Positions 49,210-59,694 of a DNA stretch of 64,000 bases are shown here, piece by piece (position 1 is the stretch's first letter; every line of letters begins with the position of its first letter). Both the position numbers and the translations under genes were made by a program. Source of the stretch: Magnolia sinica. Its lineage: Eukaryota; Streptophyta; Magnoliopsida; Magnoliales; Magnoliaceae. Where the stretch lies: the NCBI RefSeq assembly GCF_029962835.1, contig NC_080583.1:65643158-65707157 (forward strand), in the 5' to 3' direction. Under the pieces are notes generated by a model, which did no database searches, was not told the origin of the DNA, and worked only from the letters and a program-made list of their open reading frames with translations.

Positions 49210-49650
49210 GCATAGACATGTGTATCTATATGTACATACATGTATGTATGTATATCTGAATTGGAGAAGGTTCCTGAAAGCGAGAAGGTTAGCTTATCTG
49301 GAAACTTATGTGAAAAGTAATGTAAGCTTGAAATTTTATTTTCAGAATTAGTGGTTGAATATTGATAATCGTATTTGTAAGTTAGATAATTAGTTACTCG
49401 TTTGAGGATGATGAATGTTTCAATTTCTTGGATGGATGATGAATGTATTTGCGAATGTAAATGAAAATAAAAAACTTATAATATATATATATATATATGT
49501 TATCAATGGAGGATACCTTGTTTAGGGGGACATGAAATTCTTGTAGCTTATGGTATGGTGCCCCAATATTGGTTGTATGTTGCTAGTATGTAGTAGATAA
49601 TACTAGGTTCAATAGTAGATAATACTAGAGAATACCTAAACCCGATCCAA
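48571..49650. other. No gene recognised; simple repeats
   Basis: It contains a (CA)n/(TA)n tract at 49157-49210, a second short TA tract near 49480 and a T-rich stretch near 48755. A minus-strand open stretch at 48759-48947 matches nothing I know. Confidence 0.5.
49157..49210. repeat. (CA)n followed by (TA)n microsatellite
   Basis: About 36 bases of CA repeat merging into about 14 bases of TA repeat. Confidence 0.93.
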
Positions 49651-49665
49651 ACTCGAAACCGAACC

Positions 49666-50098
49666 TGATTCCCTAAACCTAGACCTAAACCTATAGCTTA
49701 AACCTAAACCTAAACCTAAACCTATGACCTATAACCTAAACCTAAACCTAAATAAACCTATAACCTAAACCTATAACCTTAACCTAAACCTAAACTTAAA
49801 ACCTAAACCTAAACCTAAACCTAAAACCTAAATGTATTCTCAAATCCCTAAACCTATAACCTATAACCTAAACCCAAACCTTAACTTATAACACTAACCT
49901 AAACCTAAACCTAAACATAAACCTATAACCTATAACCTATTCTCAATTCCCTAAACCTATAGCTTATAACCTAAACCTAAACCTAAACCTAAACCTAAAC
50001 CTAAACCTATAACCTAAACCAAAACCAAAACCTATGACCTAAAACCTTAACCTATAACCTATAACCTAAACTTATAACCTATAACCTAAAACTTATTT
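49666..50098. repeat. CCTAAA-based satellite, first block
   Basis: Repeated AACCTA hexamers with variants AACCTATAACCTA and a few TTCTCAAATCCCTAAACC spacers, as in the large block at 52223-58468. Confidence 0.9.
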
Positions 50099-50462
50099 GG
50101 TTTTCATGTTTTGACAGGATCAAGTTGACCCAAGTCTTTTTTTTTTTTTTTTGGGTTTATGCATAATGGAAATCAATGAATTTAATTCCCACACTGGTTT
50201 CTACTGAAATCAGTGGGAAATTCTTTTCACGTTGGAAAGCCAAAGCAGTTTGATATAAATGACTGTAGAAAGAATTCATTTATAGAACCAAGCTCAAACC
50301 ATATGATTATGGGCTCAAACAAATGTGACCTCAAATGAGTTCCTTCTTGGAATTTTTTTTTTTATAAAAAAGGTCATGGCGAATCTAACTGGGATAAGGG
50401 GGATGTGTGCATGTGCACTCCACCTTCTTCATCTTCTTTTTTTTTTTTTTGCATTGATTCAG

Positions 50463-50553
50463 GTAGGGGTGCCGTCACTTATGTGCTTTCTGAATAAGGT
50501 TGATGCTATTGATGATCTAGATCTACTGGAACTTGTAGAGATGGAACTCCGTG
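50463..50553 (+). pseudogene. Captured exon of organellar elongation factor Tu
   Basis: The open stretch reads [18 protein letters not shown] then [12 protein letters not shown], matching the part of mitochondrial/bacterial-type EF-Tu that contains the GTP-binding NKVD motif (residues about 180-210 in a mitochondrial EF-Tu). It is bounded by a TTGATTCAG acceptor and a GTATGT donor in the right phase, so the exon was taken with its flanking introns. The rest of the gene (G1 loop, domains 2 and 3) is absent. It lies inside the CACTA element, so I call it a transduplicated fragment, not a gene. Confidence 0.82.
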
Positions 50554-50939
50554 GTATGTACTATGACCATTGTCATTCATTAATTTATTTATTAATGTTT
50601 TGGTTGTGAGGCATCCTATTATGCTTGTTTGAGAGAAACTGCTTTGTTTGTTAAACAGCAGTAGCTACTTGTAATATATGATTTTGTTGATGGTTGTTGT
50701 CACATATTTGAAGATCTGTTGTATTGTATTTATATGTGGTGTCCTCAGGTCTTACATGAACTAATTGATGACTTCAATTGGACATGCCAAATTTGGATCA
50801 TTAATGATTAATATACTATCCTATCAACCATTTCTCAAAGCATTTGCATCCATTAGTAGCTATCTATCATCCTTAGCTTTTAAGCCCTTTCAGTGGGGTT
50901 ACAATTGGTTTTATTTCACAATAAACTAAACTTTACAAC
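50554..50939. other. Captured intron or spacer, no gene
   Basis: AT-rich, intron-like sequence downstream of the EF-Tu exon, probably part of the captured host intron. No coding sequence is seen. Confidence 0.4.
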
Positions 50940-51260
50940 TAAGCTATCAATGAGCTTCTTTCAAAGGATCAAAATTGATAGCACTCTTACCTAAAAAGTA
51001 TTGAAGGTCTTTAAAGTCCTTTAGCTTAAAATTTTGAGAGAGATTTTTCAAAATTTTCACATATCCTACAACACCACTTGTGATGATCAAATTATCTATG
51101 TCAACAACACAAAGTTTCATTTATATATTTCTTCACAAAAGTGCATGTATTAGTAAAAGGGAAATAAAATTACTTGAATAAAGTATTCTCTAACCTTTGT
51201 AACCAAACTTTAGATGATTGTTTTAGATTATGGAGTGCCTTTTTTGGTTTGCATGCATGC
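50940..51260 (-). pseudogene. Ty1/copia reverse transcriptase relic (fossil)
   Basis: Minus-strand translation shows pieces resembling the copia RT: a KALYGLKQ-like region, then NLIITSGVVGYVKILKNL and LKDFKDLQYFLG, comparable to YVDDLIITG...MKDLG.L.YFLG. It is old and badly decayed. It lies between the two captured exons. Confidence 0.6.
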
Positions 51261-51690
51261 CTCAACTTCATATGATCATAAAATTCCATAGGTTGATCAA
51301 TATATATGATGAAACCCTACTCTCGCACAGCAATGTGAGAATAACAGCACCCCAGATATGTATATCTTTTATCTTTCTTGTATGTAGTTACGTGTCGAAT
51401 TTTTTCATTCTTTGATTCATTACACTCAATTCAGGTATGGTTTGCACCAATTCAAGAGACTGTACATTAGGCATTCAATATATAAGACTGGAGTGAGACT
51501 GATTAGGCATTTAAATGTGTTGCAGGATGTTGTTTGAATTGCTTGTCCTAATAGGTGCACACGTTGGGATGGATTAGACTTCTATCTTGAGAAAATGCCA
51601 TGATTTCAGGTAATTATTGTAATGAAAAGTTAAAAAATTAAAAGAGAGAGAGATAATGAATTCATGGAAAGAAATGTTCTTTATCATTAG

Positions 51691-51826
51691 GGCTGCTTTC
51701 GCCGGGTTTGATGCAGAAATTGTCGCCAACTTCACAGAAAGACAGATAACATCAGTGGACACAGATTACAACCTGGATTTAAATAAGGTTCGAGGTGCCG
51801 TCAATAATGCTAACAGAATCCTCCAG
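51691..51826 (+). pseudogene. Captured exon of a TAG-type DNA-3-methyladenine glycosylase
   Basis: The open stretch AAFAGFDAEIVANFTERQI then DLNKVRGAVNNANRIL fits the middle of plant methyladenine glycosylase I (HhH-GPD) proteins, in which FDAE.VAKFTE, then VRGVVDN(A/S)NRIL are typical. A TCATTAG acceptor and a CAG/GTCAG donor bound it. The rest of the gene is missing. It is the second host exon inside the CACTA element and has the same orientation as the EF-Tu exon. Confidence 0.7.
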
Positions 51827-51888
51827 GTCAGATTGTTGATTGGACCTGATTTTATTTAAATGATCTTGATAATCCTTTTTATTTAAAT

Positions 51889-52222
51889 GAGCAGACCTGG
51901 ATGTGCGTCGGAGCTATTTGGATGTTGAGCGGGGGTCCCTGGAAGGTGGGAGCCGCTGTTATGACCATGATGAAGCTGTCCATTCCCTATGGACAGCATT
52001 GGAGTGGCCTGGCCATTTGGACAGACCATGTTTATGTATTTACTCAAAATTGATGGAGCAGACCCGGATGTGCGTCGGAGCTATCCGGATGTTGAGCGGG
52101 GGTCCCTGAAAGATGGGAACCGCTAATATGACTATGATGAAGCTGTCCATTTCCTATGGATAACATTGGAAGGGCCTAGCCAATTGGAGCAGGCCTTGTT
52201 TATATCTGTATTTGCAGGGACC
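51889..52222. repeat. 167-bp tandem duplication
   Basis: GAGCAGACC(T/C)GGATGTGCGT starts at 51889 and 52056. Each unit ends with a GATGAAGCTGTCCATT...GGACAGCATTGGA-like stretch. Its origin is unknown. Confidence 0.85.
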
Positions 52223-55200
52223 ACACCCTTAACCTATAACCTAAACCTATTCTCAAATCCCAAAACCTATAACTACAACCTAAACCTATAACCTAAACCT
52301 ATAACCTAAACTCAATTCCCTAAACTTAAACCTACAACCTAACCTAAACCTATACTTATTCCCTAAACCTATTCTCAAATCCCAAAACCTATAACCTAAA
52401 CCATACCCTAAACCTATAACCTATAACCGGAACCTATAACCTAAACTCAATTCCCTAAACCTTAACCTATAACCTAACCTAAACCTATACTTATAACCTA
52501 AACCTATTCTCAAATCCAAAAACCTATAACCTAAACCTATAACCTATAACCTATAACCTAAACTCAATTCCCTAAACCTTAACCTATAACCTAACCTAAA
52601 CATATACTTATAACCTAAACCTATTCTCAAATCCCAAAACCTATAACCTAAACCTATAACCTATAACCTATAACCTAAACCTATAACCTAAACTCAATTC
52701 CCTAAACCTTAACCTATAACCTAACCTAAACCTATACTTATAACCTAAACCTATTCTCAAATCCTAAAACCTATAACTATAACCTAAACCTTAACCAAAA
52801 ACCTATAACCTAACATAAACCTAAACCTATAACCTTAACCTAAACCTAAACCTATAACTTTAACCTTAACATATAACCTTAACCTAAATGTAAACCTAAA
52901 CCTAAACCTAAACCTATAACCTAAACCTATTCTCAAATCCCTAAACCTAAACCTAAACCTATAACCTAAACCTATTCTCAAATCTCTAAACCTAAACCTA
53001 AACCTTAATGTATTCTCAAATCCATAAACCTAAACCTACACCTAATCCTAATCTCAACTCCCTAACCTAAACCTAAACCAAAACTTGAAAACCAAAACCT
53101 AAACCCGATCCCGAACCCGAACCCGATTTCCTAAACCTAAACCTTAACCTATTCTCAATTCCCTAAACCTATTGCTTATAACCTAAACCGAAACCTAAAC
53201 CTATACCTTAACCTAAACCTAAACCTAAACCTATAACCTATAACCTATAACCTAAACATAAACCTAAAACCTAAATGTATTCTCAAATCCCTAAACCTAA
53301 ACCTACACCTAATCCTAATCTTAACTCCCTAACCTAAACTTAAACCTAAACTTGAAAACTCAAACCTAAACCCGATCCCGATCCCGATCCCGAACCAAAT
53401 TTCCAAAACCTAAACCTTAATGTATTCTCAAATCCCTAAACCTAAACCTACACCTAATCCTAATCTCAACTCCCTAACCTAAACCAAAACCTAAACTTGA
53501 AAATTCAAACGTAAACCCGATCCCGAACCCGAACCCGATTTCCTAAACCTAAACCTTAACCTATTCTCAATTCCCTAAACCTATAGCTTATAACCTAAAC
53601 CTAAACCTAAACCTAAACCTAAACCTTAACTTAAACCAATAACCTATAACCTAAACCTAAACCTAAAACCTAAATGTATTCTCGAATCCCTAAACCTAAA
53701 CCTACACCTAATCCTAATCTCAACTCCCTAACCTAAACCTAAACTTAAACTTGAAAACCCAAACCTAAACCCGATCCCGAACCCGAACCCGATTTCCTAA
53801 ACCTAAACCTTAACCTATTCTCAATTCCCTAAACCTATAGCTTATAACCTAAACTTAAGCCTAAACTTAAACCTTAACCTAAACCTAAACCTAAACCTAA
53901 ACCTGTAACCTATAACCTAAACCTAAACTTAAAACCTAAATGTATTCTCAAATCCCTAAACCTAAACCTACACCAAATCCTAATCTCAACTCCCTACCTT
54001 AAACCTAAACCTAAACTTGAAAACCAAAACCTAAACCTGATCCCGAACCTAAACCCGATTTCCTAAACCTAAACCTTAACCTATTCTCAATTCCCTAAAC
54101 CTATTGCTTATAACCTAAACCTATACCTTAACCTAAACCTAAACTTAAACCTATAACCTATAACCTAAACCTAAACTTAAAACCTAAATGTATTCTCAAA
54201 TCCCTAAACCTAAACCTACACCTAATCCTAATCTCAACTCCTTAACCTAAACCTAAACCTAAACTTGAAACCCAAAACCTAAACCCGATCCCGAACCCGA
54301 ACCCGCTTTCCTAAGCCTAACCCTTAACCTATTCTCAATTCCCTAAACCTATAGCTTATAACCTAAACCTAAACCTAAACCTAAACCATAACCTAAACCA
54401 ATAACCAATAACCTAAACCTAAACCTAAAACCTAAATGTATTCTCGAATCCCTAAACCTAAACCTACACCTAATCCTAATCTCAACTCCCTAACCTAAAC
54501 CTAAACTTAAACTTGAAAACCCAAACCTAAACCTGATCCCAAACGCGAACACGATTTCCTAAACCAAAACCTTAACCCATTCTCAATTCCCTAAACCTAT
54601 ATCTTATCACCTAAACCTAAACCTAAACCTTAACCTAAACCAATAACCTATAACCTAAACCTAAACCTAAAACCTAAATGTATTCTCGAATCCCTAAACC
54701 TAAACCTACACCTAATCCTAATCTCAACTCCCTAACCTAAACCCAAACTTAAACTTGAGAACCCAAACCTAAACCCAATCCCGAACCCGAACCCGATTTC
54801 CTAAACCTAAACCTTAACCTATTCTCAATTCCCAAAACCTATATCTTATAGCCTAAACCTAAGCCTAAACCTAAACCTTAACCTAAACCTAGACCTAAAC
54901 CTGTAACCTATAACCTAAACCAAAACCTAAAAACTAAATGTATTCTCAAATTCCTAAACCTAAACCTACACCTAATCCTAATCTAAACTCCCTAACCTAA
55001 ACCTAAACCTAAACTTGAAAACTAAAACCTAAACCCGATCCTGAACCCGAACCCGATTTCCTAAACCTAAACCTTAACCTATTCTCAATTCCCTAAACCT
55101 ATAACTTATAACCTAAACCTAAACGTAAACCTAAACCTAAACCTAAAACCTAATGTATTCTCAATTTCCTAAACCTAAACCTACACCTAATCCTAATCTC

Positions 55201-58200
55201 AACTCCCTAATCTAAACCTAAACCTAAACTTGAAAACCAAAACCTAAACCCAATCCCGAACCCGAACCCGATTTCCTAAACCTAAACCTTAACCTATTCT
55301 CAATTCCTTAAACCTATAGCTTATAACCAAAACCTAAGCCTAAACCTAAACCTAAACCACTTAAACCAAAACTTGTAACCTATAACCTAAACCTAAACCT
55401 AAACCTAAAACCTAAATGTATTCTCAAATCCCTAAACCTAAACCTATACCTAATCCCAATCTCAACTCCTTAACCTAAACCTAAACCTAAACTTGAAAAC
55501 CAAAACCTAAACCCGATCCCGAATCTGAACCCGATTTCCTAAACCTAAACCTTAACCTATTCTCAATTCCCTAAACCTATTGCTTATAACCTAAACCGAA
55601 ACTTAAACCTATACCTTAACCTAAACCTAAACCTAAACCTATAACCTATAACCTAAACCTAAACATAAAACCTAAATGTATTCTCAAATCCCTAAACCTA
55701 AACTTACACCTAATCCTAATCTCAACTCCCTAACCTAAACCTAAACCTAAACTTGAAAACCAATTCCTAAACCCGATCCCGAACCCGAACCCGATTTCCT
55801 AAATCTAAACCTTAACCTATTCTCAATTCTCTAAACCTATAACTTATAACCTAAACCTAAGCCTAAACCTAAACCTTAACCTAAACCTAAACCTGTAACC
55901 TATAACCTAAACCTAAACCTAAAACCTAAATGTATTCTCAAATCCCTAAACCTAAACCTACACCTAATCCTAATCTCAACTCCCTAACCTAAACCAAAAC
56001 CTAAACTTGAAAACCCAAACGTAAACCCGATCCCGAACCCGAACCCGATTTCCTAAACCTAAACCTTAACCTATTCTCAATTCCCTAAACCTATTGCTTA
56101 TAACCTAAACCAAAACCTAAACCTATACCTTAACTTAAACCTAAACCGAAACCTATAACCTAAACAAAAACCTAAACTTGAATGTATTCTCAAATCCCTA
56201 AACCTAAACCTACACCTAATCCTAATCTCAACTCCCTAACCTAAACCTAAACTTAAACTTGAAAACTCAAACCTAAACCCGATCCCGAACCCGAACCCGA
56301 TTTCCTAAACCTAAACCTTAATGTATTCTCAAATCCCTAAACCTAAACCTACACCTAATCCTAATCTCAACTCCCTAACCATAACCTAAACCTAAACTTC
56401 AAAACTCAAACCTAAACCCGATCCCGAACCCGAACCCGATTTCCTAAACCTAAACCTTAACCTATTCTCAATTCCCTAAACCTATAGCTTATAACCTAAG
56501 CCTAAACGAAACCTAAACCTTAACCTAAATCTAAACCTAAACCTAAACCTAAACCAATAACCTATAACCTAAACCTAAAACCTAAATGTATTCTCAAATC
56601 CCAAAACCTAAACCTACACCTAATCCTAATCTCAACTCCCTAACCTAAACATAAACTTGAAAACCCAAATCTAAACCCTATCTCGAACCCAAACCCGATT
56701 TTCTAAACCTAAACCTTAACTTATTCTCAATTCCCTAAACCTATAGCTTATAACCTAAACCTAAACCTAAACCTAAACCTATATAACATATAACCTATAC
56801 CTAAGCCTAAAACCTAATGTATTCTCAAATCCCTAAACCTAAAACTAATCTCAACTCCCTAACCTAAACCTAAACCTAAACTTGAAAACCCAAACCTAAA
56901 CCCGAACCCGATTTCCTAAACCTAAACCTTAACCTATTCTCAATTCCCTAAACCTATAGCTTATAACCTAAACCTAAGCCTAAACCTAAACCTTAACCTA
57001 AACCAATAACCTATAACCTAAACCTAAACCTAAAACATAAATGTATTCTAGAATCCCTAAACCTAAACTTACACCTAATCCTAATCTCAACTCCCTAACC
57101 TAAACCTAAACCTAAACTTGAAAACCCAAACCTAAACCCGATCCCGAACCCAAACCCAATTTCCTAAACCTAAACATTAACATATTCTCAATTCCCTAAA
57201 CCTATAGCTTATAACCTAAACCTAAACCTAAACCTAAACCTTAACCTAAACCTAAACCTAAACCTAAACCTAAACCTATAACATATAACCTAAACCTAAA
57301 CCTAAAACCTAAATGTATTCTCAAATCCCTAAACCTAAACCTACACTTAATCCTAATCTCAACTCCCTAACCTAAACCTAAACCTAAACTTGAAAACCCA
57401 AACCTAAACCCGATCTCAAACCCGAACCGAATTTCCTAAACCTAAACCTTAACCTATTCTCAATTCCGTAAACCTTAACCTATAACCTAACCTAAACTTA
57501 AACCTATTACCTGCACTTATAACCTAAACCTATAACCTAAACCTAAGCTTAAAACCTAAGCCTAAACCTAAAATCAAAATGTATTCTCAAATCCTTAAAC
57601 CTAAACCTACACCTAATCCTAATCTCAACTCCCTAACCTAAACTTAAACCTAAACTTGAAAACCCAAACCTAAACCCGATCCCGAACCCAGACATGATTT
57701 CCTAAACCTAAACCTTTACCTTAACCTATTCTCAATTCCCTAAAGCTATAACCTATATACTATAACCTGTAACTAAAACCTAAACCTTAACCTAAACCTA
57801 TAACCTAAACCTAAACCTTAACTTAAACCTAAACCAAAACCTATAACCTAAACCTTAACCTATAACCTATAACCCATAACCTATAACCTAAACTTATAAC
57901 CATTAACCTAAAACCTAATCGTAAACCTAAACTTAAACCTATAACCTAAAACCTAATACCTAAACCTAAACCTAAAACCTAAATGTATTCTCAAATCCTT
58001 AAACCTAGATCTACACCTAATCCTAATCTCAACTCCCTAACCTAAACCTAAACCTAAACTTGAAAACCCAAACCTAAACCCGATCCTGAACCCGAACCCG
58101 ATTTCCTAAACCTAAACCTTAACCTTAACCTATTCTCAATTCCTTAAAGCTATAACCTATATACTATAACCTGTAACTAAAACCTAAACCTTAACCTAAA

Positions 58201-58468
58201 CCTAAACCAAAACCTATAACCTAAACCTTAACCTATAACCTATAACCTATAACCTAAACTTATAACCTATAACCTAAAACCTAATCCTAAACCTAAACCT
58301 AAACCTATAACCTAAAACCTAAAACCTAAACCTAAACCTAAAACTCAAATGTATTCTCAAATCCTTAAACCTAGACCTACACCTAATCCTAATCTCAACT
58401 CCCTAACCTAAACCTAAACCTAAACTTGAAAACCCAAACCTAAACCCGATCTCGAACCCAAACCCAAT
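52223..58468. repeat. CCTAAA-based satellite, about 6.2 kb, with a higher-order unit of about 250 bp
   Basis: The base unit is the hexamer AACCTA, often altered to AACCTAT. It is not the plant telomere heptamer CCCTAAA, although CCCTAAAC appears at spacers. A higher-order unit recurs about 20 times from near 53100: TGTATTCTCAAATCCCTAAA, then a CACCTAATCCTAATCTC block, then AAACTTGAAAAC, then CCCGATCCCGAACCCGAAC, then TATTCTCAATTCCCTAAAC and a stretch of plain hexamers. The CCCGATCCC landmark sits near 53107, 53517, 53770, 54287, 55036, 55513, 55774, 56030, 56280 and 57138. No coding sequence is present. Confidence 0.92.
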
Positions 58469-58480
58469 TGCTGTAATAAT

Positions 58481-58681
58481 GTAGCCCAATCACATGGCAA
58501 GAAACAAGAATGTATCCCTTTTAACACATGCCCCTTTTTACAAAGCTTTAATTTTTGTTGTTGTTTCTATTAACTTGAATTGTAGCCCAATCATATAGCA
58601 ACAAACAAGAATGTATCCCTTTTAACACATGCCCCTTTTTACAAAGCTTTAATTTTTCTTGTTGTTTCTATTAACTTGAAT
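58481..58681. repeat. About 100-bp tandem duplication
   Basis: GTAGCCCAATCA(C/T)AT.GCAA...AACAAGAATGTATCCC starts near 58481 and 58582, each ending in CTATTAACTTGAATT. Confidence 0.88.
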
Positions 58682-59104
58682 TGAAACACTTTATTGCATT
58701 ATTTACTTGCATTAGTTTTATTTTTAAAAAGTGCCCACTTTTTTGGAAGAAGTTTATGCAATTCTTCATGATTCTGAATTATAGTGTTTTGTTGGTTTAA
58801 TATTTTTTTTTTAGATGAAAGACATAAAAAAAAAATTGTTGTTGATTTTTTTCATTTTTTTATTTATGATGTTAAACTTATATGTATTTATGCGTGGATG
58901 AATGTAATGTGGATAAGATTGTTTGTGTTTGGATGGATGTAGTTTATGTTTGGATGAATGTAGTTTATGTTGGATTTACGTAGTTTTAGTTTAGATGGAT
59001 ATGAATGTGAATATGATGAAATATATTATATAACAGGTGTATATCAGGAAGAAGATGATGAAATATATTATAACAGGTGTATATTGATCCTCTCAAATTT
59101 GAAA

Positions 59105-59600
59105 ATGTGCTTTGAAGGCTCATAAGGGATGGTCCATGACAGTCCCTTTTAAGGACAGTCTGTGGCTGTCCTTTGAAGGCTCATAAGAGATGGTCCATGA
59201 CAGTCCTTTTTAAGGACGGTCCATAGCCGTCCTTCAAAGCGCCATAAGAGACGATCCATGACAGTCCTTTTTAAGGACGGTCTATGGCCGTCCTTTGAAG
59301 GCTCATCAGAGACGGTTTATGACAGTCCTTTTTAAGGACGGTCGGTCCATGACCGTCATTTTAAAGGACGGTCGATGGCCGTCCTTTGAAGGCTCATAAG
59401 AGACGGTCCATGACTGTCCTTTTTAAGGACGGTCCACAACCGTCCTTTTTAAGGACGGTCCACGACTGTCCTTTTTTCGTCAATAAGAATGATGGTTTTT
59501 GATAGTCCTTTAAGTAATACAACACGTCAAAATTTGACGGCCCATGCGACGGTCCATGACTGTCCTTTTTGGTCATTTGAGACAGTTTTATACCGTCCTT
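59105..59600. repeat. CACTA right subterminal repeats
   Basis: Alternating AAGGACGGTC(C/T)ATG and (C/T)(A/G)TGAC(A/C)GTCCTTTTT motifs, about 20 in total, in both orientations. Neighbouring copies can pair as hairpins. They mirror the motifs at 33745-34080. Confidence 0.85.
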
Positions 59601-59604
59601 TTTT

Positions 59605-59621
59605 GCAGTTTTGACGTAGTG
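59605..59621 (-). repeat. CACTA right terminal inverted repeat
   Basis: Read inward it is CACTACGTCAAAACTGC, followed outward by the TTT target duplication at 59622-59624. Confidence 0.85.
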
Positions 59622-59681
59622 TTTATTATGCATGTGGTGCTTCTCTTATTTTTATATGAGTGTGTTTTGTCACAAATTTGA

Positions 59682-59693
59682 CAAAGGGGGAGA
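59682..59693 (+). other. Purine tract of the copia element
   Basis: CAAAGGGGGAGA lies directly before the 3' LTR, as expected for the second-strand primer. Confidence 0.85.
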
Positions 59694-59694
59694 T

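Larger units (their letters stand above)
33722..59621. mobile_element. CACTA DNA transposon, 25.9 kb, non-autonomous, with captured exons and nested elements
   Basis: The left end is CACTACGTGAAAAATGG and the right end, read inward, is CACTACGTCAAAACTGC. The 3-bp target duplication is TTT at 33719-33721 and TTT at 59622-59624. Both subterminal regions are full of (A/G)GACGGTC-type motifs in both orientations, as in CACTA elements. No TNP2/TNPA-like transposase was found. The interior carries two solo LTRs, a tandem 1.44 kb repeat, a copia relic, two host gene exons and CCTAAA satellite. Without the two solo LTRs it is about 17.5 kb. It is inserted in the 3' part of the copia element. Confidence 0.85.

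Noticed and set aside
50325-50609. A working small gene of 94 codons
   Set aside because: Only 30 residues in the middle match EF-Tu; the rest reads through intron and poly(T). It is a captured exon, not a gene.
49666-58468. A true chromosome end or ordinary interstitial telomere
   Set aside because: The unit is CCTAAA, not the plant CCCTAAA. It has a complex higher-order unit, lies inside a transposon with sequence on both sides, and is degenerate.
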